NCBI GenBank assembly: GCA_016794595.1
Contig: JAEUJN010000083.1
Span: 39,561 to 103,560, forward strand
From: Kineosporiaceae bacterium
GTDB taxonomy: Bacteria; Actinomycetota; Actinomycetes; Actinomycetales; Kineosporiaceae
Direction of reading: 5' to 3'
Length of the DNA: 64,000 bases
Shown: positions 8,310 to 17,392 of the stretch, piece by piece
Layout: each line of letters starts with the position of its first letter
Numbering within the stretch: the stretch's first letter is position 1
Program-made: the position numbers and the translations under genes
Notes under the pieces: generated by a model
What the model was told of the DNA's origin: nothing
Seen by the model: only the letters and a program-made list of their open reading frames with translations
Databases searched by the model: none

Positions 8310-8900
8310 ATGACCGGCAGCCCTGGCCGGTTGACCCTCGCCCAGGAGCCGAGGGCCGACGACCTGCTCTCCCGCGACCCGTTCGCGCTGCTGGTGGGCA
8401 TGCTGCTGGACCAGCAGTTCCCGATGGAGCGTGCCTTCGCCGGACCTGCACTGATCGCCGAGAGGCTCGGAACCGACCGGCTCGACCCCCGGCAGCTGCT
8501 CGAGCTGACCGAGGACCATCTGATCGCGATCATGACCGGACCACCCGCCGTCCACCGGTACCCGGCGAGCATGGGCGGGCGGGTCCGCGACCTGGCCGAG
8601 CACGTGGTGCACCACTACGACGCCGACGCCTCCGCGCTCTGGCAGGGCGTCGGCACCGGTGCGGAACTCCTCGCCCGCCTGCGCGCGCTGCCGGGGTTCG
8701 GCGTCCAGAAGGCGAGGATCTTCCTCGCCCTGCTCGGCAAGCAACTCGGGGTACGCCCCGAGGGGTGGCGTGAGGCGGCCGGTGACTACGGGCTCGAGGG
8801 ATTCCGCTCGGTGGCCGATGTGGTGGATGCGCAGTCCCTCCAGAAGGTCCGTGACCACAAGCGGGCTGTGAAGGAGGCGGCCAAGGCGGCACGCCGGTGA
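8310..8900 (+). CDS. HhH-GPD-type base excision repair protein
   Basis: A 196-residue protein that I match to the actinobacterial HhH-GPD-type base excision repair family found beside hrdB. The helix-hairpin-helix is LRALPGFGVQKARIFLALLG near residues 130-150. An early SRDPFALLVGMLLDQQFPMER segment corresponds to the first GPD helices. No iron-sulfur cysteines follow. Expected activity is DNA glycosylase, but the damaged base is unknown and the usual catalytic Lys of bifunctional enzymes is not obvious. GGGAG lies 6 nt before the ATG. Confidence 0.85.
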   Translation: MTGSPGRLTLAQEPRADDLLSRDPFALLVGMLLDQQFPMERAFAGPALIAERLGTDRLDPRQLLELTEDHLIAIMTGPPAVHRYPASMGGRVRDLAEHVVHHYDADASALWQGVGTGAELLARLRALPGFGVQKARIFLALLGKQLGVRPEGWREAAGDYGLEGFRSVADVVDAQSLQKVRDHKRAVKEAAKAARR

Positions 8901-9037
8901 ATCGGCTGCCCGTGCCTTCGGGTCGATGTGCTCGCTGACGTCCGGGCGTGCCAGAATGACGAGTTGACCCGTTCGGGCATGCTGGCGCGTGCCCCGGCGT
9001 TGTTGTTGTGGTTCATCCTCGCGACGAAAGGTCGTCC

Positions 9038-10489
9038 GTGACGTCCGTTCCGGCTTCCCCTTCCGCTCCTGCTCCCCGTGAGTCCGACGTGCTCGGCGAT
9101 GGCGCCGGGCAGCGAGGTGGTGGTGTGCTCGCGGCGGCCGGTGCTCCTGCCAAGGCGAGCGTCAAGGCAACGGTGTCGGGCAAGCGTTCGGGTCGGGGGG
9201 GCGAGGAGGCGGAGGCGTCGGTGAAGCCGGCCAAGAAGACAGCTGCCAAGACGGCCAAGGCGGCCGCGTCGAAGTCGGGCGGCAAGGGCCGTGGCGCCGA
9301 GGCCGCCGCGCCTGGCGTCGAGGACGAGACCACCGCGGCGGCGGCTGAGACCGAGGACGGCGAACTCGAAGAGGCCGACCTGGTGGCGATCGACGAGGGG
9401 GAGCTCACGGCCGAGCCCGACCTGACCGAGATCGAGGCCGACGACGCCGCCGAGAGCGCGGCGACCACTGAGGCGCCGGAGACCGAGGAGCCGGAAGCGC
9501 CGGCCGCCGAGGAAGAGGACGCCTTCGTCCTGTCCGACGACGACGATGACGCGCCCGCCCAACAGGTGGCCACAGCCGGCGCGACGGCCGACCCGGTCAA
9601 GGACTACCTCAAGCAGATCGGCAAGGTGGCCCTGCTCAACGCCGAGCAGGAGGTCGAACTGGCCAAGCGGATCGAGGCCGGCCTGTTCGCCGAGGAGAAG
9701 CTGAACTCCGGGGCCAAACTCGAGTCCAAGATGCGCCGCGAGCTGTGGTGGATCGCCGAGGACGGTCGACGGGCCAAGAACCACCTGCTCGAGGCGAACC
9801 TCCGGCTCGTGGTCTCCCTGGCCAAGCGCTACACCGGCCGCGGCATGCTGTTCCTGGACCTGATCCAGGAGGGCAACCTCGGTCTGATCCGCGCCGTGGA
9901 GAAGTTCGACTACACCAAGGGCTACAAGTTCTCCACGTATGCCACCTGGTGGATCCGGCAGGCGATCACCCGCGCCATGGCCGACCAGGCGCGCACCATC
10001 CGCATCCCGGTGCACATGGTCGAAGTGATCAACAAGCTGGCCAGGGTGCAGCGCCAGATGCTGCAGGACCTGGGCCGTGAGCCCACCCCGGAGGAGCTGG
10101 CCAAGGAACTGGACATGACCCCCGAGAAGGTGGTCGAGGTCCAGAAGTACGGCCGGGAGCCGATCTCGCTGCACACCCCGCTGGGCGAGGACGGCGACAG
10201 CGAGTTCGGTGACCTGATCGAGGACTCCGAGGCCGTCGTCCCCGCGGACGCGGTCTCGTTCACCCTGTTGCAGGAACAGTTGCACTCGGTGCTGGACACG
10301 TTGTCCGAGCGGGAGGCCGGCGTGGTCTCGATGCGGTTCGGCCTGACCGACGGCCAGCCCAAGACGCTGGACGAGATCGGCAAGGTCTACGGGGTCACCC
10401 GGGAGCGGATCCGCCAGATCGAGTCCAAGACCATGTCGAAGCTGCGCCACCCCAGCCGGTCCCAGGTCCTGCGCGACTACCTCGACTGA
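9038..10489 (+). CDS. sigA: Principal RNA polymerase sigma factor (SigA/HrdB/RpoD type)
   Basis: A 483-residue group 1 sigma-70 factor. Residues 1 to about 170 are low complexity: first Lys/Ala rich, then Glu/Asp rich, the usual actinobacterial replacement of region 1.1. Region 1.2 starts at [11 protein letters not shown]. Region 2, with [17 protein letters not shown] and the [19 protein letters not shown] core-binding helix, recognises the -10 element. Region 4 ends in [19 protein letters not shown], the -35-binding helix-turn-helix. GTG 9038 is preferred over an upstream GTG at 9008 because GAAAGG lies 6 nt before it. A TTGACC at about 8964 may be a -35 box. The gene ends at a palindromic repeat. 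Confidence 0.95.
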   Translation: MTSVPASPSAPAPRESDVLGDGAGQRGGGVLAAAGAPAKASVKATVSGKRSGRGGEEAEASVKPAKKTAAKTAKAAASKSGGKGRGAEAAAPGVEDETTAAAAETEDGELEEADLVAIDEGELTAEPDLTEIEADDAAESAATTEAPETEEPEAPAAEEEDAFVLSDDDDDAPAQQVATAGATADPVKDYLKQIGKVALLNAEQEVELAKRIEAGLFAEEKLNSGAKLESKMRRELWWIAEDGRRAKNHLLEANLRLVVSLAKRYTGRGMLFLDLIQEGNLGLIRAVEKFDYTKGYKFSTYATWWIRQAITRAMADQARTIRIPVHMVEVINKLARVQRQMLQDLGREPTPEELAKELDMTPEKVVEVQKYGREPISLHTPLGEDGDSEFGDLIEDSEAVVPADAVSFTLLQEQLHSVLDTLSEREAGVVSMRFGLTDGQPKTLDEIGKVYGVTRERIRQIESKTMSKLRHPSRSQVLRDYLD

Positions 10490-10494
10490 GCACA

Positions 10495-10597
10495 AACCTG
10501 GTCATGCTCCGCAGGTGACGCATCGTGCGGCCGATTGTGGCTCGAACGGCGTCACCCGCGGAGCATGAGCTGTCCCCCGGGGAGCATGAGCAGGTTG
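10495..10597. repeat. Palindromic extragenic repeat, copy A
   Basis: Left arm CATGCTCCGCAGGTGACG (10503-10520) is the reverse complement of 10550-10567 with a single mismatch. Outer flanks also pair (AACCTG at the left edge, CAGGTT at the right edge), and a partial second right arm GGAGCATGAGCAGGTT lies at 10581-10596. It separates the convergent sigA and DUF456 genes. Two more copies occur at 17272-17356 and 44257-44342. It probably folds into a long stem-loop and may end transcription from both sides. Confidence 0.75.
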
Positions 10598-10604
10598 GGG
10601 TGGG

Positions 10605-11081
10605 TCAGGTGAGGATGAGGCCGGCAGCCCACGTCAGCGCGATGAGCAGGCCGGAGAGCAACTCGATCAGCATGCTGACGCCGACGGCCTTGAGCGCAGC
10701 CACCGTGGACGGCCAGGCGGCCGAGTTGTCGTCCAGCCGGACGCGCTCACCCAGGTAGACCCCGGCGACGAAGCCGATGAACAGCCCGAGCACCGGGATC
10801 ACCACGAAGCCCAGGATGCCCAGCAGGGTTCCCAGGCCGAGGCTCGACCACGGCACCCCCGCCTCGCGCAGCGCACGGCCGGGCACCAGGTATTTCACCA
10901 GCGTGCCCGCGATCAGGATCGCGGTCGCGATCCCGAGCACCACCCAGGCGCCGGTCGTGCGCACCGACAAGGCCCAGACCAGGACGCCGGACCAGCTCAG
11001 CAACAGCCCGGGCAGCACCGGGACGACGATGCCGACCAAGCCGGCCACGATCAGCACACCGGCCAGGAGCGTGATCTCCAC
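10605..11081 (-). CDS. DUF456 membrane protein
   Basis: A 158-residue, very hydrophobic protein of the DUF456 family with about four to five transmembrane segments. The start resembles ITLLAGVLIVAGLVGIVVPV and the central WSSLGLGTLLGILGFVVIPV carries the family's Gly-rich helices. The function is unknown. The GTG lies 6 nt after a TAGGCT hexamer on the minus strand (11088-11093), so it is probably leaderless. It converges with sigA across repeat copy A. Confidence 0.85.
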   Translation of the reverse strand: MEITLLAGVLIVAGLVGIVVPVLPGLLLSWSGVLVWALSVRTTGAWVVLGIATAILIAGTLVKYLVPGRALREAGVPWSSLGLGTLLGILGFVVIPVLGLFIGFVAGVYLGERVRLDDNSAAWPSTVAALKAVGVSMLIELLSGLLIALTWAAGLILT

Positions 11082-11179
11082 GGCGCGAGCCTAGGGCCTG
11101 CTCGCTCGGTTCACCCGGCCAGGGACCGTGGCCTCCACCCGCCCGAGCCGGACCGGTGACCGCCCGGCGTCCGCAGTGA

Positions 11180-11407
11180 TCAGCGCTCGCCGTCCGGGGC
11201 CGTGCCCGGGGTGCCGGTCAGCTGACCGGTCTCGTCCTGGAAGTGAACGGCCCGCTCGCGCAGGGCCGGCTCGTGGGTGCGGCCGTGGTGAGCGCAGAAC
11301 AGCAGGTCGGCGCCGCCGGGCAGGACGACGCGGATGTACGCCCGGGCGCCGCAGCGGTCGCAGCGGTCGGCCGCGCTGAGCTCAACGGGGGCGATGGTGG
11401 CGTTCAC
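11180..11407 (-). CDS. DUF7455 family small zinc-binding-like protein
   Basis: A 75-residue protein with CDRCGARAYIRV near residues 16-27 and FCAHHGRTHEP near residues 38-48, giving a CxxC...CxHH metal-binding pattern. Small proteins of this type are conserved next to parE in actinomycetes; their role is unknown. The GTG at 11407 was chosen because GAGGAGG lies 6 nt upstream. The same frame stays open far beyond, antisense to parE, which is only a GC-rich shadow. The 282 bases between it and parE hold no gene that I recognise and must contain both divergent promoters. Confidence 0.82.
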   Translation of the reverse strand: MNATIAPVELSAADRCDRCGARAYIRVVLPGGADLLFCAHHGRTHEPALRERAVHFQDETGQLTGTPGTAPDGER

Positions 11408-11689
11408 GGCTGGCCTCCTCGGGCGGACGGCGGTCGGTGCCGGCGTGGGTCGTGCTGACGAGTACCGGACTGGCGTCCGCTCGCTGGTGCTGTCCCGCGA
11501 TCGTGATCTCCTCGAGCGAGATTCCTGTCGGCTGGTGCGTTGTCGGCAACAGTGAACCAGCCCGGGGACTTCCCGAAAACCGCGGCGAGTCGCGTTCGCT
11601 GACCGCGAAGTCCCCCGTCGGGGCCAGGTAGCCTCGATCAGACGTACGAGAGCGACAACGCCGTCGGGGCGACAGGTGCCGGCGCGGGG

Positions 11690-13873
11690 ATGGACGAGGT
11701 GAGCAGGGCGGTGGCCGTTCAGCCGATGGGAACCAGCCGCGCGGGGGCGCCGCGACGGACTGCCGGCGGGGCCACCGACTACACCGCACGGCACCTGTCC
11801 GTGCTGGAGGGGCTCGAAGCCGTCCGCAAGCGTCCGGGCATGTACATCGGCTCGACCGACTCCCGTGGCCTGATGCACTGCCTCTGGGAGATCATCGACA
11901 ACTCCGTCGACGAGGCCCTGGGCGGGCACTGCACCCGGATCGACGTCGTCCTGCACGCCGATGGATCGGTCGAGGTCGGCGACAACGGCCGGGGCATCCC
12001 GGTGGACATCGAGCCCAAGACCGGCCTGTCCGGGGTCGAGGTGGTCTACACCAAGCTGCATGCCGGGGGGAAGTTCGGCGGCGGCTCCTACGCGGCGTCC
12101 GGTGGGCTTCACGGAGTCGGGGCCAGCGTGGTCAACGCGCTGTCGGCGCGATTGGACGTCCGGGTCGACCGTGGCGGCCGGACGCACGCCATGAGCTTCC
12201 GGCGCGGCGAACCCGGGCTGTTCGACGACGGACGCGGGGATCCGTCGCCCGAGTCGCCGTTCACCCCGTTCACCGACCGCAGCGACCTGCGGGTGGTCGG
12301 CAGCGTCAAGCGTGGCGTCACGGGCACCCGGGTTCGGTACTGGGCCGACGGCCAGATCTTCCTCGAGGACGCGGCCTTCACCTACGACGAACTGGTCACC
12401 CGGGCCCGGCAGACGAGTTACCTGGTGCCCGGGCTGACCATCGAGCTCAGGGACGAGCGCGGCCTGCCGGGGACGCCAGGTGAGCACGGCGTCCACACCG
12501 AGACCTTCGTGCACGACGGCGGGATCGCCGAGTTCGCCGAGTTCCTGGCCACCGACGAGAAGGTGACCGACGTCTGGCGATTGGGCGGGTCGGGGACCTT
12601 CCGAGAGAACGTCCCGGTGCTCGATGAGCGGGGGCACATGACCCCCACCGAGGTCGAGCGCGAGTGCACCGTCGACGTCGCGCTGCGCTGGGGTACCGGC
12701 TACGACACCGAGGTGCGTTCGTTCGTCAACATCATCGCCACCCCCAAGGGCGGCACCCATATGGCCGGCTTCGAGCAGGCGCTGGTGAAGACCTTCAAGA
12801 AGGTCGTGGACGACAACGCGCGGCGGCTCAAGTTCGGCAGGGACGACAAACTCGAGAAAGACGACGTGCTCGAGGGCCTGACCTCGGTGGTGACCGTCCG
12901 CCTGGCCGAGCCACAGTTCGAGGGACAGACCAAGGAGGTCCTGGGCACCGCCGCCGTTCGCCGGATCGTCGCCGAGGTGGTCGAGCGCGAGCTGACCGCG
13001 CTGCTCACCTCGACGAAGCGGGTCGAGAAGGCCCAGGCAGGGCTGCTGCTGGAGAAGGTGGTCGGGGCGATGCGCACCCGGGTCACCGCTCGCCAGCACA
13101 AGGAGGTCAGCCGGCGCAAGAACGCCCTGGAGTCCTCGTCGTTGCCGGCCAAACTGGTCGACTGCCGCAGCGACGACGTCGACCGTACCGAGCTGTTCAT
13201 CGTCGAGGGGGACTCGGCCCTCGGCACCGCCCGCCGGGCTCGCACCAGCGAGTTCCAGGCACTGCTGCCGATCCGAGGCAAGATCCTGAACGTGCAGAAG
13301 GCCTCCGTGGCCGACATGCTCAAGAACGCCGAGTGCGCCTCGATCATCCAGGTGATCGGCGCCGGGTCGGGGCGCACGTTCGACTTGGACGCCGTGCGGT
13401 ACGGGAAGATCATCCTGATGTCGGACGCCGATGTCGACGGCGCGCACATCCGGACCCTGCTGCTGACCCTCTTCTTCCGCTACATGCGGCCGTTGGTCGA
13501 GGCGGGGAGGGTGTTCGCAGCGGTCCCACCGCTGCACCGGGTGGAGATCGTCAATCCCGGGGCGAAGAAGAACGAGTACGTCTACACCTACTCCGACGCC
13601 GAGCTCCACCGAACCCTGACCGGCCTGGACAAGCGCAACCGGACGTACAAGACCCCGCCCCAGCGGTACAAAGGGCTGGGCGAGATGGACGCCGACCAGT
13701 TGGCCGAGACCACCATGGACCCTCGCTACCGCACGTTGCGCCGGGTTCGTACCAGCGATCTGGACGCCGCGGCGAAGGTGTTCGAGTTGCTCATGGGCAA
13801 CGAGGTCGCCCCGCGCAAGGACTTCATCGTGGCCGGAGCAGCCGGACTCGACCGGGAACGGATCGACGCCTGA
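11690..13873 (+). CDS. parE: DNA topoisomerase IV subunit B (ParE, GyrB-type)
   Basis: A 727-residue type IIA topoisomerase ATPase subunit. The GHKL ATPase is at the N-terminus: EIIDNSVDEALGG holds the catalytic Glu and Mg-binding Asn, VGDNGRGIPVD the ATP contact, and GGLHGVGASVVNALS the lid loop. The TOPRIM domain has ELFIVEGDSALGTARRAR and the DADVDGAHIRTLLLTLFFRY acid cluster. The C-terminus has the PQRYKGLGEMDADQL motif. It pairs with the ParC 3.5 kb downstream, the usual arrangement beside hrdB in actinomycetes; gyrB/gyrA are expected near oriC, outside this window. The start ATG 11690 lies 37 residues before the first conserved segment and is uncertain. Confidence 0.93.
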   Translation: MDEVSRAVAVQPMGTSRAGAPRRTAGGATDYTARHLSVLEGLEAVRKRPGMYIGSTDSRGLMHCLWEIIDNSVDEALGGHCTRIDVVLHADGSVEVGDNGRGIPVDIEPKTGLSGVEVVYTKLHAGGKFGGGSYAASGGLHGVGASVVNALSARLDVRVDRGGRTHAMSFRRGEPGLFDDGRGDPSPESPFTPFTDRSDLRVVGSVKRGVTGTRVRYWADGQIFLEDAAFTYDELVTRARQTSYLVPGLTIELRDERGLPGTPGEHGVHTETFVHDGGIAEFAEFLATDEKVTDVWRLGGSGTFRENVPVLDERGHMTPTEVERECTVDVALRWGTGYDTEVRSFVNIIATPKGGTHMAGFEQALVKTFKKVVDDNARRLKFGRDDKLEKDDVLEGLTSVVTVRLAEPQFEGQTKEVLGTAAVRRIVAEVVERELTALLTSTKRVEKAQAGLLLEKVVGAMRTRVTARQHKEVSRRKNALESSSLPAKLVDCRSDDVDRTELFIVEGDSALGTARRARTSEFQALLPIRGKILNVQKASVADMLKNAECASIIQVIGAGSGRTFDLDAVRYGKIILMSDADVDGAHIRTLLLTLFFRYMRPLVEAGRVFAAVPPLHRVEIVNPGAKKNEYVYTYSDAELHRTLTGLDKRNRTYKTPPQRYKGLGEMDADQLAETTMDPRYRTLRRVRTSDLDAAAKVFELLMGNEVAPRKDFIVAGAAGLDRERIDA

Positions 13874-14159
13874 CGCCCGTGGCGGTGGCGGTGCTGACTC
13901 CGCACGGGCCGATCAGTCCCCGGTGAAGCACCACCCGGACCCTGCGGCGTCCGCGGCCAGGCGCAGGTCGGGCCACTCGGCCCCTCGACCGCACCAGCAC
14001 CACACGCCATCGAGCCCAGATCGCGATGAGTGGCATCGAGCCGAGGCGGTGGGGACCGGGCGGGTGATCATCGCGGCGAACTCTCGGGGAGCTGAGGCGC
14101 TGCCCGACGGGTCCGGGGCGGGTCGAGATCCGGCCCTCGACGACGAAAGGTTCGAGACC

Positions 14160-14489
14160 ATGCCGTTGTGGCTGAGAATCACGGTGATGGTGGTGTTCTT
14201 CGCCGCTGGCTATCAGCGGGCGACCTGGTTCCGGGGACGCTACGGACGGACCCAGTGGGGATGGCCACCGGCGGTCTGGGGAGCGCTGTGTGCACTCGCG
14301 TTCCTCCTCGGCCTGATCCTGCTGGCCGTCTCCGAGCGTACTGAGCGTGGTAAGGCTGCCCGAGCCGCGGACGGCGGGCTGTCCGGAGGGTGGGCAACCC
14401 AAGCCTCGCCGTCCGCTCAGTTCACCCTCCCGCACCGCTCGACCCATCCCGGATCGGCACCGACGTCATGGGGGCAGCCTCAGCCGTGA
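14160..14489 (+). CDS. Small two-helix membrane protein of unknown function
   Basis: A 109-residue product with two clear transmembrane segments, LWLRITVMVVFFAAGY (residues 3-18) and a stretch ending CALAFLLGLILLAVS (about residues 44-60). The C-terminal half is hydrophilic and proline rich. GAAAGG lies 9 nt before the ATG, supporting this start although the frame is open to 13923. I do not recognise a family. The 286 bases between parE and this gene contain no convincing gene. Confidence 0.55.
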   Translation: MPLWLRITVMVVFFAAGYQRATWFRGRYGRTQWGWPPAVWGALCALAFLLGLILLAVSERTERGKAARAADGGLSGGWATQASPSAQFTLPHRSTHPGSAPTSWGQPQP

Positions 14490-14600
14490 GATCAGCTCCC
14501 TCACTCGTTCGGACCCGATGGTCGCCCGCTGGCGGGAGGTGACCCAGGTCGCTGATCGCAGCGGCCGCCCGGACCGTCCAACCGCCGTCGGCCCGTATCG

Positions 14601-14626
14601 CCGGTCACCGGTGCACAGGTGACCGG
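14601..14626. terminator. Hairpin between convergent 14160 gene and xylR
   Basis: CCGGTCACC (14601-14609) pairs with GGTGACCGG (14618-14626), loop 8 nt, ending two bases before the xylR stop. It is well placed as a bidirectional terminator. No T-run follows. Confidence 0.5.
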
Positions 14627-14627
14627 G

Positions 14628-15992
14628 TCACGGCAGGGGTAGCTGCTGGTCCGGCCGGTCCAGGGCCCGGCCCAGCAGGTGGTAGGCCGCGCCGGTCGCC
14701 GCCAGGGAGAGCTCGGCTGCCTCGACCGGCGGGGCGAGGGCGACCGGAACCCGGGATGTGGCTCCGCCGGTGGGGACGTCCCCGGTGAGCGCCGACCCCG
14801 GGTGGGCGACCACCATCCGGGGTGGGACCCAGCGTGCGGACAGCACGCGGCGAACGAGTTCGGGCTCGGCGGCCGGGATCAGGTGCCGGGCGAGCAGGCC
14901 CAGGTCCCCGCCGAGGACCACGGTGGGCACATCGAGCAGATTGATCACACCCGCCAGGGCGATGCCCAGTGCACCACCTGCCCGGTGCAGGGCCTGCCGC
15001 GCGCCAGGGTGGTCGGTGTCCGCCAGCCTGGCCAGTTCGGCCGGGGTGGTGTGCTCGGGCAGCCCGGCGGCCCGCAGGATGGCCGGGCGTCCGGCGTACT
15101 GCTCCAGACATCCGCTCGACCCGCACCGGCACAGCGGTCCCGACACATCGACGGTGAGATGGCCGACCTCACCCGCCCACCCGTGGCGTCCGGCCAACAC
15201 CGCGCCCTCGCGTACCACGGCCGCACCGATGCCGACCTCTCCCGACAGGTAGATCATGTCGCGCAGGGCAGAGGGGTGTCCGGGCCGGGTCTGGGCCACG
15301 GCGGTCGCGGCCAGATCCGCCTCGTTGCCCACGTGCACCACGTCGCCCGCACCCAGCCGGGGGCCGGGCCCGAGCCCACGGACCAGGCGGGCCGGCACCA
15401 CATCCCGCCAGCCGAGGTTCGGCGCCTGCAACAGCCGCCCGCTACCTTGCTCGACCAATCCGGGCAGGGCCAGCGCCGTGCCGAGTGGGCGGACGCCGTC
15501 CGGCAGCCGGGCGTGTACGGTGCGCAGGCTGACGCCGAGGTCACCGAGCACGACCTCGGCGTCGGAGCCCATCAGGTCGGTGTCGTGCCAGTGCTCGGCC
15601 AGCACCCGGCCGGACAGGTCGACGCTTCGCACCGCCACGTGGGCGGGGGCGATCTCGGCGCCGGTGGCCACCAGGGTGCCGGTGGCAGGTGCCAACGGGA
15701 CGGCGGGACGTCCGGGGCCAGTGATCCGTGCCGGGCCCAACTCGCGCAGGAAGCCGGCCTGGAGCAGGTCTTCGGTGAGGCGCGAGACGGTGGAGCGGGT
15801 CAGTCCGCTGGCCACCGACAGGTCGGCGCGCGAGATCGGCTCGTCCGCGGCGTACACCAGTGTGACGATCAAGCGCAGGTTGGATGCTCGCAGGCTGGCC
15901 TGGCCGGCGTTCTCGGCGGCGGATCTGCGACCCCCGGACCCGTGACCCACGGACCGTTGACCGGCTGCTGCCCGCGGGTTAAGTTTTTCCAT
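14628..15992 (-). CDS. xylR: ROK-family xylose repressor (XylR-like)
   Basis: A 454-residue ROK repressor. The N-terminal winged helix is at about residues 35-90 ([20 protein letters not shown]). The sugar-kinase-like domain follows, with the ROK zinc motif [12 protein letters not shown]. The divergent xylose isomerase gene and a shared operator make it the likely xylose-responsive repressor. ATG 15992 is supported by a TAATTT hexamer on the minus strand ending 5 nt upstream (forward 15998-16003), so the gene is probably leaderless. This -10 box lies inside the operator, which suggests autorepression. A second ROK gene lies at about 47.8-49.1 kb. Confidence 0.88.
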   Translation of the reverse strand: MEKLNPRAAAGQRSVGHGSGGRRSAAENAGQASLRASNLRLIVTLVYAADEPISRADLSVASGLTRSTVSRLTEDLLQAGFLRELGPARITGPGRPAVPLAPATGTLVATGAEIAPAHVAVRSVDLSGRVLAEHWHDTDLMGSDAEVVLGDLGVSLRTVHARLPDGVRPLGTALALPGLVEQGSGRLLQAPNLGWRDVVPARLVRGLGPGPRLGAGDVVHVGNEADLAATAVAQTRPGHPSALRDMIYLSGEVGIGAAVVREGAVLAGRHGWAGEVGHLTVDVSGPLCRCGSSGCLEQYAGRPAILRAAGLPEHTTPAELARLADTDHPGARQALHRAGGALGIALAGVINLLDVPTVVLGGDLGLLARHLIPAAEPELVRRVLSARWVPPRMVVAHPGSALTGDVPTGGATSRVPVALAPPVEAAELSLAATGAAYHLLGRALDRPDQQLPLP

Positions 15993-16004
15993 ACAACAAA
16001 TTAG
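15979..16004. promoter_or_regulatory. XylR operator in the xylR-xylA divergent promoter
   Basis: A 26-base AT-rich imperfect dyad in otherwise GC-rich DNA. The left half is TTAAGTTTTTCC and the right half ATACAACAAATTAG; 16 of 26 positions agree with the reverse complement. The right half closely resembles the CAACAAACTAA half of the Bacillus xyl operator. It covers the xylR start codon, a TAAGTT hexamer for xylA (15980-15985) and a TAATTT hexamer for xylR (minus strand, 15998-16003). Binding would therefore silence both genes. Confidence 0.7.
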
Positions 16005-16017
16005 AGGAGGCCCCACG

Positions 16018-17205
16018 ATGCCCCGTCAACCCCGCCCCGAGGACAAGTTCTCCTTCGGCCTGTGGACCGTCGGATGGGTCGGTGTCGACCCGTTCGGTGT
16101 GGCCACGCGTCCGGCGCTCGACCCCTGGGTGTACGCCGAGAAGCTCGCCGAACTGGGCGCCTGGGGGGTCAGCTTCCACGACAACGACGTCTACGGCTTC
16201 GGCCTGGACGACGCCGAGCGCGAGAAGGCGTGCCGCCGGTTCAAGGAGGCCACCGACGCGGCCGGGATCGTGGTCGAGATGGTGACCACCAACACCTTCA
16301 GCCACCCGGTGTTCAAGGACGGCGGCCTGACCGCCAACGACCGCGCGGTGCGCCGGTTCGGCCTGCGCAAGATCCTGCGGGCGGTCGACCTGGCCGCCGA
16401 GATGGGCGCCGAGACGTTCGTCATGTGGGGCGGGCGCGAGGGCAGCGAGTACGACGGGTCGAAGAACCTCTACGCCGCCCTGGAGCGGTACAAGGAGGGG
16501 TTGGACACCGTCGCGGGGTACATCAAGTCCCAGGGCTACGGCCTGCGGATCGGCCTGGAGCCCAAGCCTAACGAGCCGCGCGGTGACATCTTCCTGCCGA
16601 CGGTGGGGCACGCCCTGGCCCTGATCGCCGAGCTGGAGCACGGCGACATCGTGGGCCTGAACCCCGAGGTCGGCCACGAGCAGATGGCGGGGCTCAACTA
16701 CACCCACGCGCTGGCCCAGGCGCTGTTCAGCGGCAAGCTGTTCCACATCGACCTGAACGGTCAGCGCGGCCTGAAGTACGACCAGGACCTGGTCTTCGGT
16801 CACGGCGACCTGGCCTCGGCGTTCTTCACGGTCGACCTGCTGGAGAACGGCTTCCCCGGTTCGCCGGACGCGCCGCGCTACAGCGGGCCGAAGCACTTCG
16901 ACTACAAGCCCTCGCGCACCGAGTACCTGGACGGCGTGTGGGACTCGGCCCGGGCGTGCATGGACATGTACCTGCTGCTGGCCGAGAAGGCCGCGGCGTT
17001 CCGGGCCGACCCGCGGGTGGCCGAGGCGGTCGCGACGTCCGGGCTGGCCGAACTCGCCGTCCCGACGATGGGCCCGGGCGAGACGGTTGCCGACCTGCTC
17101 GCCGGCACCGAGGCGGACAACGCCTTCGACCCCGATGAGGCCGGACGGCGCAACTGCGGCTTCGTGCGCCTCAACCAGCTGGCCATGGAGCACCTGATCG
17201 GCTGA
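16018..17205 (+). CDS. xylA: Xylose isomerase
   Basis: A 395-residue class I (short) xylose isomerase converting D-xylose to D-xylulose (and glucose to fructose) with two divalent metals. Visible hallmarks are [13 protein letters not shown] (active-site His and Asp), the [16 protein letters not shown] segment, [15 protein letters not shown] with metal-binding Glu and the substrate Lys, and [23 protein letters not shown] lies 7 nt before the ATG. It is divergent from xylR under a common operator. No xylulokinase gene is adjacent, so the pathway is completed elsewhere. Palindromic repeat copy B follows. Confidence 0.96.
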   Translation: MPRQPRPEDKFSFGLWTVGWVGVDPFGVATRPALDPWVYAEKLAELGAWGVSFHDNDVYGFGLDDAEREKACRRFKEATDAAGIVVEMVTTNTFSHPVFKDGGLTANDRAVRRFGLRKILRAVDLAAEMGAETFVMWGGREGSEYDGSKNLYAALERYKEGLDTVAGYIKSQGYGLRIGLEPKPNEPRGDIFLPTVGHALALIAELEHGDIVGLNPEVGHEQMAGLNYTHALAQALFSGKLFHIDLNGQRGLKYDQDLVFGHGDLASAFFTVDLLENGFPGSPDAPRYSGPKHFDYKPSRTEYLDGVWDSARACMDMYLLLAEKAAAFRADPRVAEAVATSGLAELAVPTMGPGETVADLLAGTEADNAFDPDEAGRRNCGFVRLNQLAMEHLIG

Positions 17206-17271
17206 CCACCCGACCCAACCCAACCCGACCCCCGACCCTACCCCGACCCCCCGAACCCGCCCATGCTCCGC

Positions 17272-17356
17272 AGGTGACGCCCGATGACTTGGGCATGCCC
17301 GAATTGTGCCCATCTCTGCGGAGTGTGAGCGGTCGGCGGCGGAGCATGAGCAGGTT
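17272..17356. repeat. Palindromic extragenic repeat, copy B
   Basis: The left arm at 17272-17289 is identical to that of copy A (CATGCTCCGCAGGTGACG). The right arm is shortened: GCGGAGCATG at 17339-17348, followed by AGCAGGTTT, complements the outer ten bases; a decayed inner copy, TGCGGAGTGTGAGC, lies at about 17317-17330. It sits between the convergent xylA and parC genes. The middle differs completely from copy A, so only the arms are conserved. Confidence 0.7.
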
Positions 17357-17392
17357 TGGGGGGGGTGGTTGAGGGGGTGGTTGGGGGGTGGG

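Noticed and set aside
11180..13609. Very long open frame (over 800 codons) on the minus strand opposite parE
   Set aside because: It is antisense to a clear ParE coding sequence; only its last 75 codons (DUF7455) have family features and their own ribosome-binding site.
13913..14071. Possible 52-codon minus-strand gene ending in AEWPDLRLAADAAGSGWC-like sequence
   Set aside because: It looks protein-like, but there is no ribosome-binding site, the third-codon GC is lower than in neighbours, and I recognise no family.
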